Assembly (NCBI RefSeq): GCF_009688965.1
Contig: NZ_AP021875.1
Span: forward strand, 7,233,719-7,297,718
Length of the DNA: 64,000 nucleotides
Source: Desulfosarcina widdelii
Lineage (GTDB): Bacteria > Desulfobacterota > Desulfobacteria > Desulfobacterales > Desulfosarcinaceae
Direction of reading: 5' to 3'
The notes beneath the pieces are model-generated. The model ran no database searches. It had not been told where the DNA came from and saw only the letters and a program-made list of their open reading frames with translations. A program made the position numbers and the translations under genes. Position 1 is the stretch's first letter. Each line of letters begins with the position of its first letter. This document shows positions 53,108 through 63,881 of the stretch, piece by piece.

Positions 53108-53878
53108 ATGGCCGCCAAACGAAAGGTCCCGCAGCCTTCCCGGGAGGTCCTGTTCGGTTTTCACCCGGTGATCGAAGCCCTGAACGCCGGCCGGCGAAAG
53201 ATCCACTCCGTGATCGTGGACCGGGATACGCTTTCCGAGCGCCAGGCAGAGGCGATCCAGCTTGCCCAAAAGCAGGGCATTGCCTGGAACCGTCAAACGC
53301 CCGAACAGATCCGGTCGGCCTGCGGCAGCGATCAGCACCAGGGGATCGCGGCTTTGGCATCTCTACTGCCCAACGATAGTGTAAAAGCCGTCGTGGCCGA
53401 CGCTGCGTCGAACGCCAAGAGCCCGCTTCTGGTGCTGCTGGACGGCATCGTAGACCCCAACAACCTGGGGGCCATCGTCCGCACGGCCCATTGCGCCGGG
53501 GCCGATGCCCTGGTCGTTCCCAAAGACCGGGCCGCGGGACCGACGACGGTGGTTTCCAAAGTCTCCGCCGGCGCCCTGGAACATACCCGCCTGTGCCGGG
53601 TGACCAACCTGACGGGAACCATTCAATGGCTGAAGAAAAAGAGCTTCTGGGTGGCCGGATTGGATATGAAAGGAAAGCAGTCTCTCTTCGAGGCCGATTT
53701 GAAAGGTCCGTTGGCCCTGGTGATCGGAGGAGAGGGCAGGGGGCTGCGGCGGCTGGTGCGAGAGTACTGCGATTTCTTGGTTTCGATTCCGCTGTGTGGG
53801 CGCGTGGACTCGCTGAATGCATCGGCGGCGGCAGCCGTGGTACTATACGAAGCCTTGCGCCAGCGCCGGTTGGGATAG
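53108..53878 (+). CDS. rlmB: 23S rRNA 2'-O-ribose methyltransferase, TrmH family (RlmB-like)
   Basis: The SPOUT-family enzyme probably methylates the 2'-O of G2251 in 23S rRNA. The 256-residue protein has an N-terminal substrate-binding part (EVLFGFHPVIEALNAGRRKIHSV) and a C-terminal knotted SAM domain. The signature motifs are VLLDGIVDPNNLGAIVRTAHCAGADALVVPK, ALVIGGEGRGLRRL and the end VSIPLCGRVDSLNASAAAAVVLYE. It starts 1 bp after gmk. RlmB is most likely among the TrmH group by length and motifs. Confidence 0.9.
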   Translation: MAAKRKVPQPSREVLFGFHPVIEALNAGRRKIHSVIVDRDTLSERQAEAIQLAQKQGIAWNRQTPEQIRSACGSDQHQGIAALASLLPNDSVKAVVADAASNAKSPLLVLLDGIVDPNNLGAIVRTAHCAGADALVVPKDRAAGPTTVVSKVSAGALEHTRLCRVTNLTGTIQWLKKKSFWVAGLDMKGKQSLFEADLKGPLALVIGGEGRGLRRLVREYCDFLVSIPLCGRVDSLNASAAAAVVLYEALRQRRLG

Positions 53879-53943
53879 CCGCCCTGACATCCAAACCGTT
53901 TTCATAGGATCGGTTCATTTTTTACCTGCGAGGAGGAAATTGC

Positions 53944-55167
53944 ATGGCAAACGCAAAGAAGATAACGAAAAACGCCGACGGCAGCCATAATGTGCCGGAC
54001 AGTCCCGTCATTCCCTTTATCGAGGGCGACGGAATCGGGCCTGATATCTGGCGGGCCACCCGGATGGTCATCGATGCGGCCGTGGAAAAGGCCTATGCCG
54101 GCCGGCGGCGGATCGAATGGCAGGAGCTTCCGGTGGGCGAAAAAGGATACGAGAAAACCGGTAGTTACCTGCCCGAAGGGGCCCTGGCGGCTATCGAGGA
54201 AAATGTGGTGGCCATCAAGGGGCCGCTGACGACGCCTATCGGCAAAGGCATTCGCAGCCTCAACGTGGCCATCCGACAGAAGCTGGACCTGTACGCCTGC
54301 GTTCGGCCGGTGCGCTACATCGAAACGGTCCCCAGCCCCATGAAACACCCGGAGAAAATCGACATGGTCGTTTTCCGGGAAAACACCGAAGACCTTTATG
54401 CGGGCATCGAATGGGAGTCGGGAACCCCGGAAGCCGACCAGGTGGCCGATTTCATGAAGACGGCCATGGGCGTCGATCTGCCGCCCGAATCGGGCATCGG
54501 GATCAAACCCATCAGTCCGGCCAACACAAAGCGCCTGGTGGCCAGTGCCATCGCGCATGCCCTGGAAAACGGTTTTTCCAGCGTGACCTTGATGCACAAG
54601 GGCAACATCATGAAATACACCGAAGGGGCCTTTGCCAAGTGGGGCTACCAGGTTGCCGAGGAGCGTTTCGGCGACCGGACCGTCAGCGAGGCGCGGCTCT
54701 GGGAAGATTTCGATGGAAAGGTGCCCGCGGGAAAAATCGTGATCAAGGATCGTATCGCCGATATGCTTTTCCAGCAGGTTCTGCTCAGGCCCGACGAATA
54801 CGGCGTTATCGCTACGCCCAATCTCAACGGCGATTACCTGTCCGACGCCCTGGCCGCCCAGGTGGGCGGGCTGGGCATGGCGCCCGGAGCCAATATCGGG
54901 GACCGCTGCGCAGTATTCGAAGCGACCCACGGCACCGCCCCGAAATATGCCGGTATGGACAAGGTCAACCCCGGTTCCCTGATCCTGTCCGGGGCCATGA
55001 TGCTGGATTATATGGGCTGGAAAGAGGCGGGTACGGCGGTTCGCGCTGCGGTCCAGGCGGCCATCAAGGCCCGGCGGGTGACCTACGACCTGGCCCGCCA
55101 GATCGAGGGTGCCCAAGAGGTGAAATGTTCCGAGTTTGCCGCCGCTATTGTGGCGCAGATGCAGTAG
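53944..55167 (+). CDS. icd: NADP-dependent isocitrate dehydrogenase
   Basis: Icd oxidises isocitrate to 2-oxoglutarate in the citric acid cycle. The 407-residue protein begins behind GAGGAGG and shows TTPIGKGIRSLNVAIRQKLDLY with the substrate-phosphate serine and arginines, FRENTEDLYAGIEW, and LLRPDEYGVIATPNLNGDYLSD with the metal ligands. The NADP-specific pair Lys-Tyr (APKYAG) and Val (KVNPGS) follows Escherichia coli Icd. In sulfate reducers it serves glutamate synthesis and, in complete oxidisers, the oxidative cycle. Confidence 0.96.
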   Translation: MANAKKITKNADGSHNVPDSPVIPFIEGDGIGPDIWRATRMVIDAAVEKAYAGRRRIEWQELPVGEKGYEKTGSYLPEGALAAIEENVVAIKGPLTTPIGKGIRSLNVAIRQKLDLYACVRPVRYIETVPSPMKHPEKIDMVVFRENTEDLYAGIEWESGTPEADQVADFMKTAMGVDLPPESGIGIKPISPANTKRLVASAIAHALENGFSSVTLMHKGNIMKYTEGAFAKWGYQVAEERFGDRTVSEARLWEDFDGKVPAGKIVIKDRIADMLFQQVLLRPDEYGVIATPNLNGDYLSDALAAQVGGLGMAPGANIGDRCAVFEATHGTAPKYAGMDKVNPGSLILSGAMMLDYMGWKEAGTAVRAAVQAAIKARRVTYDLARQIEGAQEVKCSEFAAAIVAQMQ

Positions 55168-55193
55168 GACTGGGAATACCGGGCGCTGAGGCA

Positions 55194-55976
55194 ATGCCGT
55201 TTTTAGTGAAACCGCTGCTGGCCGCGATGGCCAATGCCTTGTTTCCGGCCCGATGCTTGGGGTGCAGACAGCTTTTTCACCGTCAGGCGGCCCGGGCCAA
55301 GGAGGATGGAAGCGAGAAGTCGGATGCCGGTCGCGCCCTGGCCGATTATTTTTGCCCGGTTTGCAGCGGCCAGTGGACCGCGGTGGCATCGCCCTTGTGC
55401 TCGCGCTGCGGTATGGTATTTAAAAGCCGCGTAGGGCCGGACCATTTCTGCGGACGCTGCCTGGAGCGACCCGGGACCTTTACCCGGGCGCGGGCGGCTG
55501 GCGCTTATGACGGCACGCTGCAGCTTGCCATCCAGGCGCTCAAATTCAAAGGGCACACCCATCTGGCAAATCCTTTGGGCAGGCTGCTCTATGCGACCTA
55601 CCGGCACTATTGGTTGGATGGCGATATCGACCTGATTGCACCGGTCCCCTTGCACCGGCGCCGATTCCGCCGGCGGGGCTTCAATCAGGCTTTATTGTTG
55701 GTCAAGGCTTGGCCGCTGTCCGGTGAAGTGGTCATGGTGCGCGATCTGCTGGCAAGAAACCGGCCCACACCGCCTCAGACCGGCCTGGACCGGCGCCAGC
55801 GGCGTATCAATATCAAGAATGCCTTCGGTGTGAGCCGGCCTGGAGAAAGTGTCGGCAAACGAGTCTTGTTGGTAGATGATGTGCTGACGACCGGCGCTAC
55901 GGCGGAAGCCTGTGCAACCGCGCTTTTAAAAGACGGGGCCAAGCGGGTGGATGTTCTAACCCTGGCGCGGGCATAG
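55194..55976 (+). CDS. ComF-family phosphoribosyltransferase-like protein
   Basis: The protein has 260 residues from ATG 55194; the frame open upstream inside icd is not real. The N-terminal half holds zinc-binding Cys pairs (CLGCR, CPVC, CSRCG, CGRC). The C-terminal half has the PRPP-binding loop VLLVDDVLTTGATAEACA. In naturally competent bacteria ComF aids DNA uptake; in others the role is unknown. The TAG stop overlaps the first base of repeat copy D. Confidence 0.92.
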   Translation: MPFLVKPLLAAMANALFPARCLGCRQLFHRQAARAKEDGSEKSDAGRALADYFCPVCSGQWTAVASPLCSRCGMVFKSRVGPDHFCGRCLERPGTFTRARAAGAYDGTLQLAIQALKFKGHTHLANPLGRLLYATYRHYWLDGDIDLIAPVPLHRRRFRRRGFNQALLLVKAWPLSGEVVMVRDLLARNRPTPPQTGLDRRQRRINIKNAFGVSRPGESVGKRVLLVDDVLTTGATAEACATALLKDGAKRVDVLTLARA

Positions 55977-56118
55977 TGCCCGTCCAGAAATGGCCAATTT
56001 GCCCAATATCTTTGTTGCTCGAAAAATCTTATCCTCGGAATATGCCCAAAATATGCCTGCGGTAAAATTTTTCGTGCGCCTCGATCTCGACCAAATTTTC
56101 CTATTTCTGGAAGGGCAC
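55976..56118 (+). repeat. Imperfect-palindrome element, copy D
   Basis: This 143-bp element starts GTGCCCGTCCAGAAATGGCC and ends CTATTTCTGGAAGGGCAC with the same core TATCCTCGGAATAT, CTGCGGTAAAATTTTTCG and CTCGATCTCGACC. The preceding TA plus the element's G forms the TAG stop of the ComF-like gene. The right flank is AGATAG, so a TA duplication is not exact here. Confidence 0.88.
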
Positions 56119-56147
56119 AGATAGTCCATGTTGCATACGGTGAACGA

Positions 56148-56942
56148 TTGTATTTGCTGAGAAAAGGGAACAACTACCTGTTTCAGTTTGCGCCGCTTGC
56201 TCGTATTACCGGCCTGGTTCATACGGTTATGGCGCGCAATGGCGGTGCCAGCGCCCCCCCTTTTAACGGATCGAATGTAAGTTCAGGGGTGGGCGACGCG
56301 CCCGAAGCGGTCACGGCCAATCGTAATCGGCTGCAGAAGATGACCGGCGGCATCCATATCTATACGCGGCAGAATCACGGTACCACCATCCGGGCGATCC
56401 GCCGGGACGTGCTGGCCACCAAGGAGACGATCCAGACCTTACCGCACGAGGCCGACGCCCTGATTACCGATGTGCCGGGCGTGCGCTTGCTGATCCAGAC
56501 GGCGGACTGCCAGGCGGTCATGCTGGCCGATCCCGAGGCGCGGGTGGCGGCCAACGTTCATTGCGGCTGGCGAGGTAATGTGGCCGATATCATCGGCCGG
56601 ACGGTGGCATGCATGGCCACGGAATTCGATTGCAGACCGGAACGGATGGTTGCGGCCATCGGGCCTTCGTTAGGGCCCTGCTGCGCCGAGTTTGTCAATT
56701 ACGAGCAGGAGATTCCCCGTTCGCTGTGGCCGTTTCGCGTCGGGCGGCATCATTTCGATTTGTGGGCGATCAGCCGGCATCAACTGCACCGGACCGGTAT
56801 CGCCCGGGAGAATATCCATGCTGCCGGAATCTGCACCCGCTGCAACCCGCACCTGTTTTTTTCCTACCGGAAGGCAAGGCAAACCGGTCGATTCGCAGCG
56901 CTGATCGGCTGGGACGAGACGTGTAAAGGACAGGCGTCATGA
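56148..56942 (+). CDS. Laccase-domain (YfiH/PgeF-type) protein
   Basis: This 264-residue multicopper-oxidase-like (laccase-domain) protein belongs to YfiH; relatives act as peptidoglycan editing factors or purine nucleoside enzymes. The metal-binding residues are recognisable: QNHGTTI, ADCQAVML with Cys, and HCGWRGN with His. The start is TTG at 56148 without a clear ribosome site; the sequence upstream is the repeat element. It overlaps pyrK by 4 bp (ATGA), so both follow from one message. Confidence 0.85.
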   Translation: MYLLRKGNNYLFQFAPLARITGLVHTVMARNGGASAPPFNGSNVSSGVGDAPEAVTANRNRLQKMTGGIHIYTRQNHGTTIRAIRRDVLATKETIQTLPHEADALITDVPGVRLLIQTADCQAVMLADPEARVAANVHCGWRGNVADIIGRTVACMATEFDCRPERMVAAIGPSLGPCCAEFVNYEQEIPRSLWPFRVGRHHFDLWAISRHQLHRTGIARENIHAAGICTRCNPHLFFSYRKARQTGRFAALIGWDETCKGQAS

Positions 56943-57736
56943 TCGCACAGGATACCGTCGTGTTGTGGAACCGGCCGGAGGCGCAGGGATATTTTCGCCT
57001 GGGACTGGCTTGCAGCTCTGGCTTCGATTCGGCCAAACCCGGTCAGTTCGTCATGGTGCGCATCGGATCGGAAGTCGATCCACTGCTGAGGCGGCCCTTT
57101 TCCCTGTTGGGCCTGATTCATGAGCAGGATCGGGTGGCCGGCATCGAAATCCTGTTCAAGGTGGTGGGTAAAGGCACCGACCGGCTATCCCGCTGCAAAG
57201 TGGGCGACCGGCTGTCGGTCATCGGCCCGCTGGGTAATACCTTTCTGGTGCCCGAAACGTGCCGTCGGCTGATTCTTGTAGCCGGCGGCGTCGGTGTGCC
57301 GCCCATTCGGTTTCTGGCCCATCGTCTGCTCGCGCAGGAGGAACCTTTACGTCGCTGCCTGGTTTTCGTCGGCGGACGAAGCAAAGAGGATCTGGTCTGC
57401 CTGACCGAGTTCGATCTGCCCGGATTTTTGCTGGACATCTCCACCGATGACGGCAGCCGGGGCAATCTCGGGGTGGTTACCCGCAGCCTGGAAAAAGCCC
57501 TGGACGCCGAACCGGCGGATCTCATCTGCGCCTGCGGGCCGCAAGGAATGCTCAAAGCGGTTGCTCAAATCGCCATTCAGCGCAACATCGCCTGCCAGGT
57601 GTCCATCGAGGCCATGATGGCCTGCGGGATGGGGGCCTGCCTCGGGTGCGCCGTTGCAGTTCGGGACGATGATGCCCGTTATCGGCATGTCTGCACGGAC
57701 GGTCCGGTGTTCGATGCCCACCGGCTGAAATGGTGA
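56939..57736 (+). CDS. pyrK: PyrK, dihydroorotate dehydrogenase electron-transfer subunit
   Basis: PyrK is an FAD and 2Fe-2S flavoprotein that carries electrons from dihydroorotate dehydrogenase B (PyrD) to NAD. The 265-residue protein has the ferredoxin-reductase fold with RPFSLLG (flavin site), LVAGGVGVPPIRFLA (NAD site) and the C-terminal cluster CGMGACLGCAV ... HVC with four Cys. No pyrD follows in the window, so the partner gene is elsewhere. It could also serve another flavoprotein. It overlaps the previous gene by ATGA. Confidence 0.9.
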   Translation: MIAQDTVVLWNRPEAQGYFRLGLACSSGFDSAKPGQFVMVRIGSEVDPLLRRPFSLLGLIHEQDRVAGIEILFKVVGKGTDRLSRCKVGDRLSVIGPLGNTFLVPETCRRLILVAGGVGVPPIRFLAHRLLAQEEPLRRCLVFVGGRSKEDLVCLTEFDLPGFLLDISTDDGSRGNLGVVTRSLEKALDAEPADLICACGPQGMLKAVAQIAIQRNIACQVSIEAMMACGMGACLGCAVAVRDDDARYRHVCTDGPVFDAHRLKW

Positions 57737-57758
57737 CGGCGTCGTAAACGTCGGTATT

Positions 57759-57789
57759 TTGACATTGACTTGAACCCCCCGGTTATGGT
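57759..57789 (+). promoter_or_regulatory. Candidate promoter of the ATP synthase Fo genes
   Basis: TTGACA (57759-57764) followed 18-19 bp later by TTATGG/TATGGT in the gap between pyrK and atpZ. The -10 match is moderate. Confidence 0.4.
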
Positions 57790-57856
57790 AGTGGCGTGTA
57801 TTCCGATCATGACCTGATCTGACGCAGTACCAACGGTCGGAGAAGGGTCGAATTCC

Positions 57857-58075
57857 ATGAAAAAAGAGACGCGCAAGTGGATCCGGGAACTGGCTTTTTA
57901 CTCGAGCCTGGGGTTTTCGGTATCGCTCTCCATCTTTATCGGGCTTGGAATCGGGGTGTATCTGGACAGGCGTTTTGAAACCACACCGTGGTTGACGCTC
58001 ATTTTTCTGGGGTTCGGTATTGCCGCCGGATACCGCAACATCGGCCTGGCAATCAAAAAGAGCCGAAAATTGTGA
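57857..58075 (+). CDS. atpZ: AtpZ-type small membrane protein of the ATP synthase cluster
   Basis: The 72-residue protein has two membrane helices separated by a short polar loop (SLGFSVSLSIFIGLGIGVYLDRRF, LTLIFLGFGIAAGYRNIGLAI), the AtpZ/AtpI arrangement described in alkaliphiles as a possible Mg2+ or assembly factor. It starts behind GGTCGAA and overlaps the next gene by GTGA. It is the first gene of the Fo operon. Confidence 0.85.
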   Translation: MKKETRKWIRELAFYSSLGFSVSLSIFIGLGIGVYLDRRFETTPWLTLIFLGFGIAAGYRNIGLAIKKSRKL

Positions 58076-58488
58076 CCAGCAGCAGCGAAACATCGACTAC
58101 CGTGAATATTCAGCAGCGCATTCTCACATTCGTTACACGGACCAACTGGATCCTTCTGGTATCCATCAGTCTGATCGGGCTGCTGGCGGCATCGCCGGCC
58201 TTTACCCGCGGACTGATTTTCGGCGGGCTCATTGTCACGGTTAATTTCCACCTTCTGGCCAAAACCCTGAAAAAAGCGCTGCAACCCAAGCGGCTGGCAT
58301 CCCCCAACGCAATTCTGGTCAAATACTACATCCGATTCATCATCAGCGGCGTGATCATCTTTTTACTCATCCGCCAGCAGGTGGTGAACCCCATCGGTCT
58401 GTTCGTCGGTCTTTCCGTCGTGGTGGCCAGCATCACCCTGGCGACCATGATCGAGGTCAAAAAACTATTTTTCAAGGAGGCGGTTTAA
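58072..58488 (+). CDS. atpI: ATP synthase subunit I (AtpI-like)
   Basis: The 138-residue protein, starting with GTG at 58072 that overlaps the atpZ stop, has four predicted helices (TNWILLVSISLIGLLAASPAF, TRGLIFGGLIVTVNFHLLAKTL, YYIRFIISGVIIFLLI, GLFVGLSVVVASITLATM). AtpI helps to assemble the c ring. The longer frame upstream (57988) is not real. A gap of only 2 bp leads to atpB. Confidence 0.85.
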   Translation: MTSSSETSTTVNIQQRILTFVTRTNWILLVSISLIGLLAASPAFTRGLIFGGLIVTVNFHLLAKTLKKALQPKRLASPNAILVKYYIRFIISGVIIFLLIRQQVVNPIGLFVGLSVVVASITLATMIEVKKLFFKEAV

Positions 58489-58490
58489 GG

Positions 58491-59180
58491 ATGGAGCATC
58501 CCTATCTATTTTTCGTGAAGATCTTTGAAGCGATCGGGCTGGGACATTTTGCCCACACCTACACCCATGTGGTTTACTCCTGGGTTCTCATGGCAATTCT
58601 GATCATCGCCGGGGCCCTGGCCACCAAAACCATCTCCATGGTGCCGGGAAAGGCTCAGAACCTGTTCGAAGTGATCGTCTCGGGAATCGAAGAGTTCATG
58701 GTGGAGACCGTCGGTGAAGAGGGCCGTTGGCTCTTTCCCCTGGCGGCTACGATTTTTCTCTATATCTTTATCGGCAACTTGATCGGCATCATTCCAGGAT
58801 TTTTTCCGCCCACCGCCAATCTCAACACCACGGCGTCCTGCGCCATCGTTGTGGTCGTATTCACCCACGTGATCGGTATCAAATACCACGGGGCCAAGTA
58901 TATCAAACACTTTATGGGCCCGGTGTGGTGGATGGCTCCGCTGATTTTCATCATCGAAATCATCGGCCACCTGGCGAGAATTCTCTCCCTCTCCTTCCGT
59001 CTTTTTGGAAACATGATGGGACACGAAATCGTCCTGGCCATCCTCTTCGGTCTGGCCGGTGCTTTCTTCGCGCCGCTGCCGATCATGGCCCTGGGTATCT
59101 TCGTGGCATTCGTACAGGGATTCGTTTTCTTTCTGCTCTCCATCATCTATTTCTCAGGGGCCATGGAACACGCCCATTGA
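58491..59180 (+). CDS. atpB: ATP synthase Fo subunit a
   Basis: Subunit a forms the ion channel beside the c ring. The 229-residue protein has five or six membrane helices and the essential arginine in LSLSFRLFGNMMGHE (family SFRLFGN). The loop ENTVGEEG-like VETVGEEGRWLFP and the C-terminal FVAFVQGFVFFLLSIIYF are typical. Start is ATG after AGGAGGCGG. The length is within the usual 220-270 residues. Confidence 0.95.
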   Translation: MEHPYLFFVKIFEAIGLGHFAHTYTHVVYSWVLMAILIIAGALATKTISMVPGKAQNLFEVIVSGIEEFMVETVGEEGRWLFPLAATIFLYIFIGNLIGIIPGFFPPTANLNTTASCAIVVVVFTHVIGIKYHGAKYIKHFMGPVWWMAPLIFIIEIIGHLARILSLSFRLFGNMMGHEIVLAILFGLAGAFFAPLPIMALGIFVAFVQGFVFFLLSIIYFSGAMEHAH

Positions 59181-59203
59181 TGGAGACGGTTTGTCGGAAT
59201 ACC

Positions 59204-59237
59204 GTCGGCGCGAGTGAAAGCGCGCCGACTCTTTTCT
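59204..59237 (+). terminator. Intercistronic hairpin between atpB and atpE
   Basis: A perfect 9-bp stem GTCGGCGCG/CGCGCCGAC with an 8-nt loop (59204-59229) followed by TCTTTTCT. It has the form of a terminator in the middle of an operon, so it may act as an attenuator or an RNA processing and stability element. A TAATTA at about 59270 could be a -10 for a separate atpE transcript. Confidence 0.6.
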
Positions 59238-59301
59238 AATGGTTTTGGGGTAACTGGAAGAAGCCCTAATTATCAATCTTTCAAAGGAGGTAGTTAAGGA
59301 T

Positions 59302-59583
59302 ATGGAAGCTCAAGCATTACAGTTTTTTATCGCATGTGTGACCGCCGCTGGTTTTGGTATTGCTATCGCCGCTTTCGGTTGCGGTATCGGACAGGGCCTC
59401 GGCCTCAAGTCCGCCGTTGAAGGCATTGCCCGCAATCCCGAATCTTCCGGTAAAGTCACCGTGACCATGCTGATCGGTCTGGCCATGATCGAGTCTCTGT
59501 GTATTTACGCACTCGTCGTCGCTCTGATCCTGATCTACGCGCATCCCCAGGCCGGCGCCATTGCCGGGCTGTTCGCGCACTGA
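59302..59583 (+). CDS. atpE: ATP synthase Fo subunit c (possible sodium type)
   Basis: Subunit c is a hairpin of two helices that carries the ion-binding carboxylate. The 93-residue protein has the essential Glu64 in helix 2. Next to it are Ser65 and Tyr69, and Gln31 is present in helix 1. These are the residues Gln32, Glu65, Ser66 and Tyr70 that bind Na+ in Ilyobacter tartaricus; Thr67 is Leu66 here. The second position of the ligand set is thus partly changed. The ribosome site AAAGGAGG is very strong, which suits the high copy number of c. The gene ends in a strong terminator. F1 genes are not in the window. Confidence 0.93.
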   Translation: MEAQALQFFIACVTAAGFGIAIAAFGCGIGQGLGLKSAVEGIARNPESSGKVTVTMLIGLAMIESLCIYALVVALILIYAHPQAGAIAGLFAH

Positions 59584-59609
59584 TTTTCGTACCAGTTTGA
59601 CCTAAAAAA

Positions 59610-59642
59610 GGGTGACTGCTCATGGCAGTCACCCTTTTTTTT
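59610..59642 (+). terminator. Terminator of atpE and uvrA (bidirectional)
   Basis: A 10-bp stem GGGTGACTGC/GCAGTCACCC with a 5-nt loop (59610-59634) has T8 at its right (59635-59642) and A6 at its left (59604-59609), so it can end transcription from both atpE (plus) and uvrA (minus). Confidence 0.92.
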
Positions 59643-59677
59643 CGTAAGTCCGCCTGTCAGGCAATCCCCACTGGTGT

Positions 59678-62524
<2,847 letters not shown>

Positions 62525-62531
62525 GGATTTT

Positions 62532-63581
62532 TCAGGATCGAAGAGAATTGGATTCAGCGATGTAGGAACGATGGCGGCGCAACCATTCAGCCTGTTTTGC
62601 CGCCATGGCGATGGCTGCCACCATGCTTTCGGCCGAGGCCCGGCCCGTACCGGCAATGTCGTAGGCGGTACCGTGATCCACCGACGTCCGCACGATGGGC
62701 AGCCCCAGGGTCGTGTTGACACCGTCGTTGAAATGGATCATTTTAAAAGGTCCCAGCCCCTGATCGTGGTACATGGCGATCACGGCATCGTAAGCCCCCC
62801 GCGACGCCGAGAAAAAAACGGTGTCTGGCGGATGGGGGCCACTGGCGTCGATCCCCCGGGAGATCGCCTGGTCGATGGCCGGTCGGATGATTTTCTCCTC
62901 TTCGTCGCCAAAGAGCCCGTTTTCTCCTGCATGCGGGTTGAGGCCGGCCACGGCGATGCGGGCGTCAGAAATTCCAAAACGGGTTTTGAGATCGTGGCCG
63001 GTCAGTTCGATGACCTTCAGGATCGTCGACGTCGCAAGAATTTCGGGAACCCGGGCCAGCGGCACATGAATGGTGGCCAACACGACTTTAAGCCGGTCGC
63101 CGGCCAGCATCATGGCATAGTTGCGTGTCTGGGTGCGGTGCGCCAGAATTTCCGTATGACCCGCGTAGGCAATGCCGGCCATATGCAACGCCGCTTTATT
63201 GATCGGGCCGGTGGCGATGGCGTCAACCTTGCCGGCCATGGCGTCGTCGATGGCGGCATTGAGATAGGCGAACATGGCCAGGCCGCATGCAGCCGTGGGC
63301 CGGGCCCAGTCCAACCCGGCCGCATCATTGGAGCGACCCGGATCGATCACGGCAACATCGGCATGGCTCCGGCGCGCTTCATTGACAGAAGGAACCGCAA
63401 CGAAATCGATTTTTGCACCAGCGCAACGGGCCCCTTTGATCAATCGAACGGCATTGCCATAAACGATCGGCCGGCAGAGTCGGGATACGCATGGCTCGCA
63501 CAGTGCTTTGGCGACGATCTCGGGGCCGATGCCCACCGGATCCCCCATTGTGACGGCGACTATCGGAAGGTTGTCATTCAT
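62532..63581 (-). CDS. pdxA: 4-hydroxythreonine-4-phosphate dehydrogenase
   Basis: PdxA forms the three-carbon aminoketone for pyridoxal phosphate synthesis. From ATG 63581 (MNDNLPIVAV) the protein has 349 residues. Conserved parts are the start VTMGDPVGIGPEI, VDAIATGPINKAAL, the metal-binding His in AGHTEILA, LNPHAGENG and YHDQGLGPFKM. A longer frame to 63596 begins with TTG. The enzyme shares its transcript with uvrA. A strong promoter is at 63649-63677. Confidence 0.95.
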   Translation of the reverse strand: MNDNLPIVAVTMGDPVGIGPEIVAKALCEPCVSRLCRPIVYGNAVRLIKGARCAGAKIDFVAVPSVNEARRSHADVAVIDPGRSNDAAGLDWARPTAACGLAMFAYLNAAIDDAMAGKVDAIATGPINKAALHMAGIAYAGHTEILAHRTQTRNYAMMLAGDRLKVVLATIHVPLARVPEILATSTILKVIELTGHDLKTRFGISDARIAVAGLNPHAGENGLFGDEEEKIIRPAIDQAISRGIDASGPHPPDTVFFSASRGAYDAVIAMYHDQGLGPFKMIHFNDGVNTTLGLPIVRTSVDHGTAYDIAGTGRASAESMVAAIAMAAKQAEWLRRHRSYIAESNSLRS

Positions 63582-63648
63582 TGGGCGAACAATCAAATAC
63601 GGACCGGATTCGGGTTGACGGCTTATGGGCGATCACCATACGGGGCCT

Positions 63649-63677
63649 ATCATACTCAGCCGACGCGTCTTTGTAAA
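63649..63677 (-). promoter_or_regulatory. Sigma-70 promoter of pdxA-uvrA
   Basis: On the minus strand TTTACA and TATGAT are exactly 17 bp apart, giving a leader of about 60 nt before pdxA. Confidence 0.75.
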
Positions 63678-63881
63678 ATAAAATCAAAAAAAACGAAAAT
63701 ACGAAAAAAATAGAGCTAAATGGAGAAAAACAAAGTTCACTATTATATCGAATCATTGTTGATAACTCTCGATCTGTTTAAAATGCTTATAGAAACCAAC
63801 GGGGCTGAAAAACCTTGTATTTCGAAGCAGTTGCTTACGGTAGAGATGATAACTTGCTGTAAAAATAATTAAAAAAAACCT

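Noticed and set aside
53902..55389. 495-residue minus-strand frame over icd
   Set aside because: Antisense to icd, which is clearly real; shadow frame.
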